Source of the DNA: Prevotella sp. P5-92
GTDB lineage: Bacteria > Bacteroidota > Bacteroidia > Bacteroidales > Bacteroidaceae
Length of the DNA stretch: 64,000 nucleotides
Assembly: GCF_002251245.1 (NCBI RefSeq)
Contig: NZ_NPJG01000023.1
Span: 1-64,000, forward strand
Direction of reading: 5' to 3'
The number at the start of each line of letters is the position of its first letter. Positions within the stretch are counted from its first letter, which is position 1. Position numbers and translations under genes: made by a program. Of the stretch, positions 56,625 to 64,000 are shown piece after piece. The notes below the pieces were generated by a model. The model worked only from the letters and a program-made list of their open reading frames with translations, did no database searches and was not told where the DNA came from.

Positions 56625-58553
56625 ATGAAACGACTTATTATCACCATACAGCTCTTATTGGCAGCATTATTGGTTGCCGGGGCACAAGAGACACTCTCAA
56701 GAGGCGTGGTTGTCTTGCCTGCACAAGAGGGAGGCAACTTCGTCAGTTGGCGCATGCTCGCCACCGACGATGCCAATACCGTGTTCGACGTGGTGAGAGA
56801 CGCCCAGATTGTTGCCTCAGGTATAAAGCTCACAAACTATACCGACAAGGGCGGAAAGAAAGACAGCTTCTACCAGATAGTGACACGCTCCAAGGGAAAG
56901 AGGGAGACGGCATCAGCTAAGGTCACACCATGGGACGACCTCTTCCTCCGTATGCCAGTCAGTCGGCCGGAAGGAGGCGTCACCCCCGACGGACGACAAT
57001 ATGCCTACACGCCTAACGACTGTAGCGTGGGAGACGTGGATGGTGACGGCGACTACGAGCTGATACTGAAATGGGAACCGACCAACGCGCACGACAATTC
57101 CCACGACGGATACACCGGCAACGTGATCCTCGACTGTTACCGCCTCGACGGCACGCAGCTGTGGCGCATCGACCTCGGACGGAATATCCGCGCTGGAGCA
57201 CATTACACACAGTTCCTTGTCTATGACTTCGATGGCGACGGCCGCGCTGAACTCATCTGCAAGACTGCACCTGGCTCGCTCGACGCCTTACGTCGATACG
57301 TGAGCGAGGTAGCCGACGATGAGGCTATCAGACAGATAGACAACCATGCCGACCACCGCAACAAGCGGGGACGCATACAGAGCGGCGAAGAACTGTTGAC
57401 TGTGTTCAATGGACTCACGGGCGATGCCATACATACAGTGTGGTATAACCCTAACCGTGGCTATGGTGTCGGCGGCAGTGCGGAGTATGCCGGATGGGGC
57501 GACAAGATGGTGGAAGGCAACCGTGGCGAGCGCTATCTTGCCTGTGTGGCTTACCTCGCCGGAATGGATAAGAACCCCAGCGCCGTGATGTGTCGCGGGT
57601 ATTATACCAGGTCGTATCTCTGGGCAGTAGATTTCGACGGAAAGCATCTCTCAACACGATGGCTCCACGCCTCGCTCTCCTCCAGCCACTGGACCCTCGC
57701 TGACGGCACTGGTAAGATAGTGAACGAGGCAAAACACCTCAAGGCTACTGCCTACGGACAAGGGGCACACAGCATTGCCGTGGCTGATGTCGATGACGAC
57801 GGATGCGACGAGATAACTTACGGCTCGGCTGCTATCGACCACGACGGCTCGCTGCTTTACTCCACAGGTCTCGGACATGGCGATGCACAGCATCTGGCCG
57901 ACCTCGACCCTGCCCGTCCAGGACTCGAATACTTCATGGTACACGAGTCGTTCCCCTATGGTGCCGACTTGCGCGACGCACGCACGGGAGAGATAATATG
58001 GAGCGAGCCGGCCGACTTTGACACCGGACGCGGACTGGCTGCCGACATCGACCCCCACCACGAGGGATGCGAGATGTGGCACATAGGCAGCCACACGGTG
58101 AAAGACATCAAGGGAAATGCCATCGCCGACAGTCTGCCCGCAGTCAATTTCCGTATCTACTGGGACGGCGACCTGCAGGAAGAGCTGCTTGCCAACATGA
58201 ATTGGCGACCGTCGTTCCCACCATACCTGCAGAAATGGGACGGCGAGAAAGCCGTGCCGCTGCCACTGAGCAACTGCCGTCACCTCTACGAGATGGGCAA
58301 CACCACCTCCTGCAACTGGACCAAGGCTACGCCTAACCTTCAGGCCGATATCTTCGGCGACTGGCGCGAGGAACTCATCTTCTGGGACAAGAACGACGCC
58401 TCGCATCTCAACATCTTCACGACAAATATCCCCACCGACTACAGGGTAGTGACCCTCATGCACGACCATATCTACCGCATGGGCGTGGCGTGGCAAAACG
58501 TGTCGTACAACCAACCTCCACATGTAAAGAACATAAAACAACTGATAAAATGA
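56625..58553 (+). CDS. PL11 rhamnogalacturonan lyase (standard length)
   Basis: 642 residues, signal peptide about 1-20. A single PL11 domain with the same landmarks as the long copy at 18611: FVSWRML, NDCSVGDVDGDGDYEL, Asp-rich loops (VYDFDGDGRAEL, VADVDDDGCDEI), GLGHGDAQH, NFRIYWDGDLQEELL, DIFGDWREELIF and YNQPPHVKNI. It cuts RG-I by beta-elimination. Subsite preferences (endo or exo) cannot be read. Its stop overlaps the CE12 start (ATGA), so the lyase and acetylesterase are made together. Confidence 0.95.
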   Translation: MKRLIITIQLLLAALLVAGAQETLSRGVVVLPAQEGGNFVSWRMLATDDANTVFDVVRDAQIVASGIKLTNYTDKGGKKDSFYQIVTRSKGKRETASAKVTPWDDLFLRMPVSRPEGGVTPDGRQYAYTPNDCSVGDVDGDGDYELILKWEPTNAHDNSHDGYTGNVILDCYRLDGTQLWRIDLGRNIRAGAHYTQFLVYDFDGDGRAELICKTAPGSLDALRRYVSEVADDEAIRQIDNHADHRNKRGRIQSGEELLTVFNGLTGDAIHTVWYNPNRGYGVGGSAEYAGWGDKMVEGNRGERYLACVAYLAGMDKNPSAVMCRGYYTRSYLWAVDFDGKHLSTRWLHASLSSSHWTLADGTGKIVNEAKHLKATAYGQGAHSIAVADVDDDGCDEITYGSAAIDHDGSLLYSTGLGHGDAQHLADLDPARPGLEYFMVHESFPYGADLRDARTGEIIWSEPADFDTGRGLAADIDPHHEGCEMWHIGSHTVKDIKGNAIADSLPAVNFRIYWDGDLQEELLANMNWRPSFPPYLQKWDGEKAVPLPLSNCRHLYEMGNTTSCNWTKATPNLQADIFGDWREELIFWDKNDASHLNIFTTNIPTDYRVVTLMHDHIYRMGVAWQNVSYNQPPHVKNIKQLIK

Positions 58554-60166
58554 GAAAACTACTTTTTGGTGCTGCCCTCGTGATGTCAGCACCGGCAATA
58601 AACGCACAAGTGACTGCTCCAATGGAAGACGTCAACAAAGTCGTTGACCTCACACTCGACAGTCTCGGAAAGGCGGAGACCGCACGCGTCCCCGCAGGCT
58701 CCAGCCGAAAGGGAGACAACCCCGTGCTCTTCCTCGTGGGAAACTCTACCATGCGTAACGGAACCCTCGGTAACGGCAACAACGGACAGTGGGGATGGGG
58801 ATTCTATGCCCATGCCTTCTTCGACGAAAACCGTATCACCGTCGAAAACCAAGCACTCGGCGGCACCAGTAGCCGCACGTTCTACAACAGACTTTGGCCA
58901 GACGTGAGAAAGGGATTAAGGAAAGGCGACTGGGTGATCATCTCCATCGGACATAACGACAACGGACCGTACGATAGCGGAAGAGCGCGCGCCAGCATAC
59001 CTGGCATAGGCAACGACTCGCTGCCCGTGACCATCAAGGAGACGGGCGTGAAGGAGACCGTATATACCTATGGCGAATATCTCCGCCGCTATATCAACGA
59101 CTGTAAGGCAGTGGGCGCAAATGCCATACTCATGTCGCTAACGCCTCGCGACGCCTATGATGACAATGGAAAGATTGTCCGCGTCGATAAGACCTTCGGA
59201 CTTTGGGCTCGACAGGTAGCTCAGCAGGAAAACGTGCCTTTCGTCGATCTCAATGAACGCTCGGCGGCAAAGCTCGACAGCTACGGGCCATGGAAAGAGA
59301 AATATCACTTCTACACCGACCATATACACACCAGTCGTTTCGGAGCGATGATGAACGCGCGTTCGGCGGCTGAAGGCATAGCTGAGAGCGACGACCCGAA
59401 ACTCGCCGCGCTGAAGGCAATGATGGTCAATGTAGCCCTGCCTACCGTCGATGTAGAACGCGAGGAGGGAAAGCCCGTAGTGTTCATCACCGGCGACAGC
59501 ACCGTGAAAAACGAGGACTCCAACCCCGACGGCATGTGGGGATGGGGTTCGCAGGCCTACACCGTGTTTGACCAGAAGAAGATCACCTGTGTCAACTGTG
59601 CCAAGGCGGGACGCAGCACACGCACCTATCTCAACGAAGGCCGATGGGACAAGGTATATAACAGTCTGAAGAAGGGCGACTACGTACTCATCCAGTTCGG
59701 ACATAACGATATCGGACCTATCGACAAGCAAAAGATGCGTGGTACCATTGCCTGCACCAAAGACACCAGTCATGTCTATAAGCTCGAAGGCAGCGGACAG
59801 TATGAGGTGGTCTATTCTTTCGGATGGTATTTGAAGAAGTTCATACAGGACGTGAGGGAAAAGGGTGCCACGCCCATCCTCGTCTCGCTTACCCCGCGCA
59901 ACGAATGGCCGGGAGGAAAGATAGAGCGCCGTAACGACACCTATGGCAAGTGGTATCGCGAGGTGGTTGCTGAAACGGGAGTGGAGTTTGTGGATGTCCA
60001 CAATATCTCTGCCGACTATCTCGACCGTAAGGGACAAAAGAAAGCTAAGGCTTACTACAACCACGACCATACCCACACCTCGTTCAAGGGTGCGCAACTC
60101 AACGCTAAGAGCGTGGCAAAGGGCCTAAAGGATATCCGTTCTTCGTTGGCTGAATACTTGAAATAA
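58550..60166 (+). CDS. Double-domain CE12 rhamnogalacturonan acetylesterase
   Basis: 538 residues from ATG at 58550 (MRKLLFGAALVMSAPAINAQ, signal peptide), chosen because the longer frame from 58490 would bury the signal and overlap PL11 heavily. Two SGNH-hydrolase domains in tandem. Domain 1 (about 55-300): S66 in GNSTMRNG, GGTSSRT, GHND, D257/H260 in TDHIHTS. Domain 2 (about 305-535): S317 in GDSTVKN, KAGRSTRT, GHND, D506/H509 in HDHTHTS. Both triads look complete. It removes acetyl groups from galacturonate in RG-I so the lyase can cut. Most CE12 enzymes have one domain. Confidence 0.93.
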   Translation: MRKLLFGAALVMSAPAINAQVTAPMEDVNKVVDLTLDSLGKAETARVPAGSSRKGDNPVLFLVGNSTMRNGTLGNGNNGQWGWGFYAHAFFDENRITVENQALGGTSSRTFYNRLWPDVRKGLRKGDWVIISIGHNDNGPYDSGRARASIPGIGNDSLPVTIKETGVKETVYTYGEYLRRYINDCKAVGANAILMSLTPRDAYDDNGKIVRVDKTFGLWARQVAQQENVPFVDLNERSAAKLDSYGPWKEKYHFYTDHIHTSRFGAMMNARSAAEGIAESDDPKLAALKAMMVNVALPTVDVEREEGKPVVFITGDSTVKNEDSNPDGMWGWGSQAYTVFDQKKITCVNCAKAGRSTRTYLNEGRWDKVYNSLKKGDYVLIQFGHNDIGPIDKQKMRGTIACTKDTSHVYKLEGSGQYEVVYSFGWYLKKFIQDVREKGATPILVSLTPRNEWPGGKIERRNDTYGKWYREVVAETGVEFVDVHNISADYLDRKGQKKAKAYYNHDHTHTSFKGAQLNAKSVAKGLKDIRSSLAEYLK

Positions 60167-60255
60167 GAAGATATATGAAATAAAAAACATTTGACTATAG
60201 CAGCTTTGACACACGTCACCTTTGCTCAGTAGCATTCCCTTGCTACAAAATATAG

Positions 60256-60293
60256 AGCGGCACAGGACTCAAGTCCCTGTGCCGCTTTTTTTT
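60256..60293 (+). terminator. Terminator after the PL11-CE12 operon
   Basis: 11-base perfect stem (60256-60266 with 60276-60286) followed by eight Ts. Confidence 0.9.
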
Positions 60294-60446
60294 ACCCTTA
60301 ATATGTATTGTGCATTACTTTAAAATACAACTGTTGACAACATGAACATTTGTGATACATAACGGCAGAATGAGCGCCGCCAAGTGCGACAATTGCGCTT
60401 TCAAGAACTGTGGGTGTATAAAATAACGTACACGTTGCCGTCGCTG

Positions 60447-61184
60447 TCAAATCATCATCACCGTCATCGAGACGTCATCTACAGGACGATCGTTGCGGCC
60501 AGTGGCTACGTTCTGTATCGTCTCCACTACATCGAGTCCTTCCTCCACTTCGCCAAACACCGTATATTGGTTATCGAGAAACGGCGTGCCGCCGATTGTG
60601 GTGTAGGCCTGCACCTGCTCGTCGGTAAACTTCGGTGCGCCTTGTTCGGCAGTGATGGCATGCGTCTGGGCGATGAGGTCGTCTTGCAGTTCCTGAAGGG
60701 CGGCACGGTCGCGGTTGCGACGCAACTCCATGATCTTCGACTTGTTTTCGGCCACAAGCCTGTTAAACACGGCCTGTTCCTGCTGCATGGCCATCTGCCT
60801 CTCCATCTGCTTTAGTTCAGCTGGCTTGTATGTCTTTCCCCATACGATATAAAACTGGCTGCCGCTGCTCTCCCTCTCGGGGTTCACCTCGTCTCCGGTG
60901 CGTGCGGCACTCAGTGCGCCACGCTTGTGGAACAGTTGCGGGAACACAAATTCTGCGGGGATGGTGTAGTCGGGACCGCCTGTGCCCAGGTTCTTTCCTG
61001 CCGGTGCACCTTTGGAGTCTGGGTCGCCGCCTTGTATCATAAAGTCCTTGATTACACGGTGGAACAGCGTCCCGTCGAAATATCCCTCTTTAGCGAGTTT
61101 CACAAAGTTGTCACGATGACGTGGTGTCTCGTCATAAAGGCGCACGATGATGTCGCCTAATGAAGTCTGAATTTTTACTCTCAC
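60447..61184 (-). CDS. Cyclophilin-type peptidyl-prolyl isomerase with internal insert
   Basis: 245 residues, no signal peptide, so cytoplasmic. Cyclophilin core: LFHRVIKDFMIQGGDPDSKG with the catalytic Arg, GALSAARTGDEVNPERESSGSQFYIV, and later YTVFGEVEEGLDVVETI. Between FYIVWG and the last third there is an 80-residue charged, helical insert (about 117-195: KPAELKQMERQMAMQQEQAVFNRLV ...) absent from minimal cyclophilins of about 165 residues but seen in Bacteroidales forms. Preceded by promoter-bearing repeats. Confidence 0.92.
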   Translation of the reverse strand: MRVKIQTSLGDIIVRLYDETPRHRDNFVKLAKEGYFDGTLFHRVIKDFMIQGGDPDSKGAPAGKNLGTGGPDYTIPAEFVFPQLFHKRGALSAARTGDEVNPERESSGSQFYIVWGKTYKPAELKQMERQMAMQQEQAVFNRLVAENKSKIMELRRNRDRAALQELQDDLIAQTHAITAEQGAPKFTDEQVQAYTTIGGTPFLDNQYTVFGEVEEGLDVVETIQNVATGRNDRPVDDVSMTVMMI

Positions 61185-61216
61185 GATAATTTTCCTTTTT
61201 TAGTTTCAAATATTTT

Positions 61217-61451
61217 TGCAAAGGTAATGCAAATCGAGTGCAAAATCAACAAGCTTGCTTGATTGTTTTGCCGAGATGTAGCTTACCTTATGCAAAGGTA
61301 ATGCAAATCGAGTGCAAAATCAACAAGCTTGATTGATTGTTTTGCCGAACCGATGGAGCAGCGAGTGAAGAGCCGAGCTTACTCGAGCTATTCCGAGTCG
61401 CGACAGAGGTCGACGAAGTCAAATGTAGCTTACCTTATGCAAAGGTAATGC
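61217..61451. repeat. Direct repeats carrying promoter-like -7 boxes
   Basis: A 58-base unit (TGCAAAGGTAATGCAAATCG ... TTTTGCCGA) occurs at 61217-61274 and 61291-61348, differing at one base. A 29-base unit ATGTAGCTTACCTTATGCAA... occurs at 61276-61304 and 61423-61451. Each contains CAAAGGTA, which is TACCTTTG on the minus strand (61226-61219, 61300-61293, 61447-61440), pointing at the cyclophilin gene. Main content of the 448-base gap 61185-61632. Confidence 0.85.
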
Positions 61452-61556
61452 TTTTCTTTTTGTTATGCAAGTTTTTGGGTGACAATCACAAAAGATATGT
61501 GTTTTTTCGACACTCTCGACTAATTCCTCATTCTCATCAACAGACAAGAGAGAGAA

Positions 61557-61597
61557 ATCCCTACAGCATGTGGTGTGGTTGCCACGGCTGTAGGGAT
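61557..61597 (-). terminator. Hairpin after rhaM, likely end of the rhaA-rhaT-rhaM transcript
   Basis: Ten-base stem (61557-61566 with 61588-61597) with a partly paired loop, 36 bases after the rhaM stop. The minus-strand sequence that follows is only moderately T-rich (TTCTCTCTCTTG). Confidence 0.5.
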
Positions 61598-61632
61598 TCT
61601 CAAATAATAAACCCTTTATCTTTTTACCTTAT

Positions 61633-61950
61633 TTAATCCATGTGGAACAGTTCGTCAAGAGGGATGCTGACAGGCGAGTTGTCGGGATTTACTTCCATGA
61701 TATCAGCCATCATGTCCCACCAACGCTGGGTGATGGGGTCAACATCGGTGGTGTCTTGACTGTTGGTGTCCTTGTCGCATTTCTGTACGGCAAAGAGAAT
61801 GTTGGTGTCGCGATCCCAGAAGATGCTGTAGTCGCTGACGCCTTGGTCTTTTATCATCTGTTTTAGCTCTGGCCATATTGCTGCATGGCGCTTGGCGTAT
61901 TCCTCTTCGCATCCAGGCTTGAGGTACATCTTAAATGCAAATCTTCTCAT
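61633..61950 (-). CDS. rhaM: L-rhamnose mutarotase
   Basis: 105 residues, full length. Interconverts alpha- and beta-L-rhamnose so the isomerase gets its preferred anomer. Family residues Y18 and H22 (EEYAKRHAAIWPEL) and the RWWDMMADIM motif are present. It follows rhaT by 167 bases, a gap with an 11-bp repeat array and a hairpin. Confidence 0.95.
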   Translation of the reverse strand: MRRFAFKMYLKPGCEEEYAKRHAAIWPELKQMIKDQGVSDYSIFWDRDTNILFAVQKCDKDTNSQDTTDVDPITQRWWDMMADIMEVNPDNSPVSIPLDELFHMD

Positions 61951-61983
61951 TGTTCAATTTTTTTGTTCGTTTTAAGGAATATT

Positions 61984-62038
61984 GCGGTGGTTTCGCGGCG
62001 GTTTCGCGGCGGTTACGTGGTGGTTTCGTGAAGGTTTC
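61984..62038. repeat. Five 11-bp tandem repeats between rhaT and rhaM
   Basis: Units GCGGTGGTTTC, GCGGCGGTTTC, GCGGCGGTTAC, GTGGTGGTTTC and GTGAAGGTTTC at 61984, 61995, 62006, 62017 and 62028, with a decayed sixth. Adjacent hairpin GGTCTTAC/GTAAGACC (62048-62055 with 62061-62068). The array lies inside the rha transcript. Confidence 0.82.
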
Positions 62039-62117
62039 GCAGCGGGCGGTCTTACATGAAGTAAGACCCTACATCAGCGGGCATTGGAGCCACCATCGCC
62101 TCATTGTCAACTAACTA

Positions 62118-63152
62118 CTATATCATCTGCGGAAGGAAGCAGGATAGGACGAGGACGGCAATACCGACTACGAGCACTGTGATGGTCTTGCGTGAACAGC
62201 CTTGCCACTCCTTGAGGATGATGCCCCAGACGTTAGAGAACACTACGTTGAGAGCCATGAGTATGCAGAAGGATAGGGTCATCAGTGTAGGCGACTCGGT
62301 GAGGAAGCCCTTGCCGAGCGACAGACCGAAGAACTGACTGTACCACAGACCGCCAGCAAGGAGACAGAAGAGGGCGTTGTTGCCCCATACCGAGCCCTTG
62401 CTATAGTCGCCCCATGTGTTGTTGCGGCTGTTTTGCCAGAAACAATAGACGGCATTGGTGAGGAATCCGCCCACGGTGACAAGCAGCGTGGCGGGAAGGG
62501 TCTTGTACATGTCAGGCGTAAGCTCGCCGAAGTTGATGTCGGCTCCGAAGGCAAGACCTACGTTGAAACATCCGCTCATGAATCCTGCAAGCAGGGCTAT
62601 GGCGAGTCCCTTGGGGAAGTTGAAGTCCTTGACGGCAGCTCTCTTCTCCTCTTCGGACAGGGAGGCAGACTTCATGCTGCCCGCAACGCCAATAATAGCG
62701 ATGCCTAAGAGTGTTACCAACACTCCGGCGATGACAGAAAACGTAAGAGAGGAAAGGGCATCCTGTTCGGGGAAGAAGAGGTTGAGGAGTACGGGACCCA
62801 TCACGGTGCCGAGTCCTGCACATGTGCCAAGGGCTATGCTTTGACCCAAAGCTACTCCGAGATAACGCATAGAGAGGCCGAAGGTGAGTCCGCCAACACC
62901 CCACAACATACCGAAGACGACGGTCATGAGGATGTTGAAAGAGTTGTCGGAAGAGAACAGTTCAGCGAGTGAGTGTCCTGCCGGCACTGCGAGCAACGCT
63001 CCCAGCAGCGGTAGGAGAAGCCATGCGAAGACTCCTTGTACAATCCAGTAGCTCTCCCAACTCCAGTCTTTGATCCTGTTGATGGGCACGTAGCAACTGC
63101 TTTGACAGAAGGCTCCGATGGCTATTATTATTAGACCGAGTATGATATCCAT
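62118..63152 (-). CDS. rhaT: L-rhamnose/H+ symporter
   Basis: 344 residues, about ten membrane helices. Matches the RhaT family: N-terminal GAFCQSSCYVPINRIKDWSWESYW, GGLTFGLSMRYLGVALGQSIALGTCAGLGTVMGP, and C-terminal WGNNALFCLLAGGLWYSQFFGLSLGKG. Imports L-rhamnose across the inner membrane with protons. Only five bases after rhaA, so in one operon. Confidence 0.95.
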   Translation of the reverse strand: MDIILGLIIIAIGAFCQSSCYVPINRIKDWSWESYWIVQGVFAWLLLPLLGALLAVPAGHSLAELFSSDNSFNILMTVVFGMLWGVGGLTFGLSMRYLGVALGQSIALGTCAGLGTVMGPVLLNLFFPEQDALSSLTFSVIAGVLVTLLGIAIIGVAGSMKSASLSEEEKRAAVKDFNFPKGLAIALLAGFMSGCFNVGLAFGADINFGELTPDMYKTLPATLLVTVGGFLTNAVYCFWQNSRNNTWGDYSKGSVWGNNALFCLLAGGLWYSQFFGLSLGKGFLTESPTLMTLSFCILMALNVVFSNVWGIILKEWQGCSRKTITVLVVGIAVLVLSCFLPQMI

Positions 63153-63157
63153 TGTGA

Positions 63158-64000
63158 TTATCCTCGTTTCGAGAGAACCTCGTTTTCGTATTTCTCTACC
63201 TCAGCGATGAATGTCTCGCCAACAGGAATGTTGTTCTTGAGGTTGAAATAGTCGTAAACAGCACCGAACGGCAGGGTCTTCTCTTCCTCAAGGAGGGCAA
63301 GACGCTGGAAGAGTTTGCCTTCGTCCTCGTACTTGCGCAGGAGGTCGAGAGGCTCGAGGAAGGCCTGGAGCAGAGACTTCTGTGCAGCGCGTACACCGAT
63401 GATGTAGGCTCCGATGCGGTTGATGGAGGCGTCGAAATAGTCGAGACCGATATGGCAGTGGTCGAGGGCATTGGCGCGTACCATCTCCGAGAAGAGGTTG
63501 CGGGTGTTGTCGTCGAAGAGTGTGACATGATCGGAATCCCAGTGCATGGGGCGAGACACGTGAAGCATGAGCTCAGGAACGAAGAGTAGCAGCGAAGGGA
63601 TGGCGTCGGCGACGTTCTCCGTCTGCTCATAGTGGCCTGTGTCGAGGGTGTAGATGACATTGTTCTTTGAGCAGTAGCCAGCATAGAAGTCGTGTGAACC
63701 TACGGTGTATGCCTCAAGGCCGATACCGAACAGCTTTGCCTCAAGACAAGGTTTCATGTTTGGCAGGTCCTCGGCAAGGATCTCATCGAGGCTCTCCTTG
63801 AGGATCTGACGATAGCGATGACGCTCTACGGTGAGGTCTTTCGAGCCGTCGTGAACCCATATGTTCATGATACATGGATCGCCCTGAGCCTTACCCATTG
63901 CCTCGGCGATGTGGCGGCAACGCTTAGTGTGCTCAATCCAGAAGTCGCGTATGGCTTTGTCGGGATTTGACAATGTGAGGTTGCCGCTCTTTGGATGAGA
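63158..64000 (-). CDS. rhaA: L-rhamnose isomerase, C-terminal part (gene runs off the window)
   Basis: 281 codons, open to the edge of the window, so the N-terminal part (roughly 135-140 residues of a usual 420) is outside. Converts L-rhamnose to L-rhamnulose using metal ions. Conserved stretches: DPCIMNIWVHDGSKD, GLEAYTVGSHDFY, YTLDTGHYEQTENVADAIPS, RPMHWDSDHVTLFDD, LDYFDASINRIGAYIIG. The ATG at 63973 is internal. First gene seen of rhaA-rhaT-rhaM; the kinase step is not in the window. Confidence 0.95.
   Translation of the reverse strand, partial: SHPKSGNLTLSNPDKAIRDFWIEHTKRCRHIAEAMGKAQGDPCIMNIWVHDGSKDLTVERHRYRQILKESLDEILAEDLPNMKPCLEAKLFGIGLEAYTVGSHDFYAGYCSKNNVIYTLDTGHYEQTENVADAIPSLLLFVPELMLHVSRPMHWDSDHVTLFDDNTRNLFSEMVRANALDHCHIGLDYFDASINRIGAYIIGVRAAQKSLLQAFLEPLDLLRKYEDEGKLFQRLALLEEEKTLPFGAVYDYFNLKNNIPVGETFIAEVEKYENEVLSKRG

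Noticed and set aside
58490..58549. Upstream start for the CE12 gene
   Set aside because: It would place 20 polar residues before a clear signal peptide and overlap PL11 by 64 bases; ATG at 58550 gives the usual ATGA coupling.

Overview
The window is a piece of a Bacteroidales chromosome, most likely Prevotella/Segatella or a close relative. The evidence is tandem SusC/SusD pairs, promoters of the Bacteroidetes type (TTTG, 19-20 bases, TAnnTTTG) in front of many genes, few Shine-Dalgarno sites, a PepP-type M24 peptidase, DUF3467 after rpoC, and two copies of the AAA-ATPase/PD-(D/E)XK family that is multiplied in these genomes. Species cannot be fixed from the sequence alone.

Left arm (1-30.5 kb): a rhamnogalacturonan-I (RG-I, pectin backbone) utilisation locus. 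Two SusC/SusD pairs and a large secreted protein (121-12783, +) would import and perhaps bind the glycan. A GH2-like protein (13106, +) follows. A minus-strand AAA-ATPase/nuclease gene (16161-17756) with palindromic repeats behind its promoter interrupts the locus. Next are a giant PL11 rhamnogalacturonan lyase (18611, +), an AraC regulator (23480, +), a minus-strand operon GH106-GH105-GH28 (29427-24339), and rhaD (29661, +).

Middle (30.5-49.2 kb, all minus): the housekeeping transcription/translation block. In transcription order: pepP; rpsU, xerC-like recombinase, hpf; tRNA-Thr(UGU), Tyr(GUA), Gly(UCC), Thr(GGU), tuf, tRNA-Trp(CCA), secE, nusG, rplK, rplA, rplJ, rplL, a terminator-like hairpin, rpoB, rpoC, DUF3467, rbfA and a LolC/E-like permease. 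A TTTG-N19-TACCTTTG promoter sits in front of the tRNA cluster.

Right arm (49.6-64 kb): a second AAA-ATPase/nuclease copy, broken by a nonsense codon and a frameshift. It is followed by 1.3 kb of structured non-coding DNA (duplicated promoter segment, 42-bp inverted repeat, six 24-bp palindromic repeats), then a receptor reduced to carboxypeptidase-like and plug domains. RG-I genes then resume: GH2 beta-galactosidase, a second PL11 and a double-domain CE12 rhamnogalacturonan acetylesterase (+). Last come a cyclophilin and the rhamnose genes rhaA (cut by the window edge), rhaT and rhaM (-).

Taken together: SusCD systems capture RG-I; CE12 deacetylates it; PL11 and GH28 cut the backbone; GH105 and GH106 remove unsaturated galacturonate and rhamnose; GH2 enzymes trim galactose side chains; RhaT, RhaM, RhaA and RhaD take rhamnose into metabolism. 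Rhamnulokinase is not in the window. The most unexplained parts are the palindromic repeat arrays beside both AAA-ATPase/nuclease copies, the PL11 with a 900-residue repeat stalk, and the left-arm GH2 with Lys at the acid/base position.
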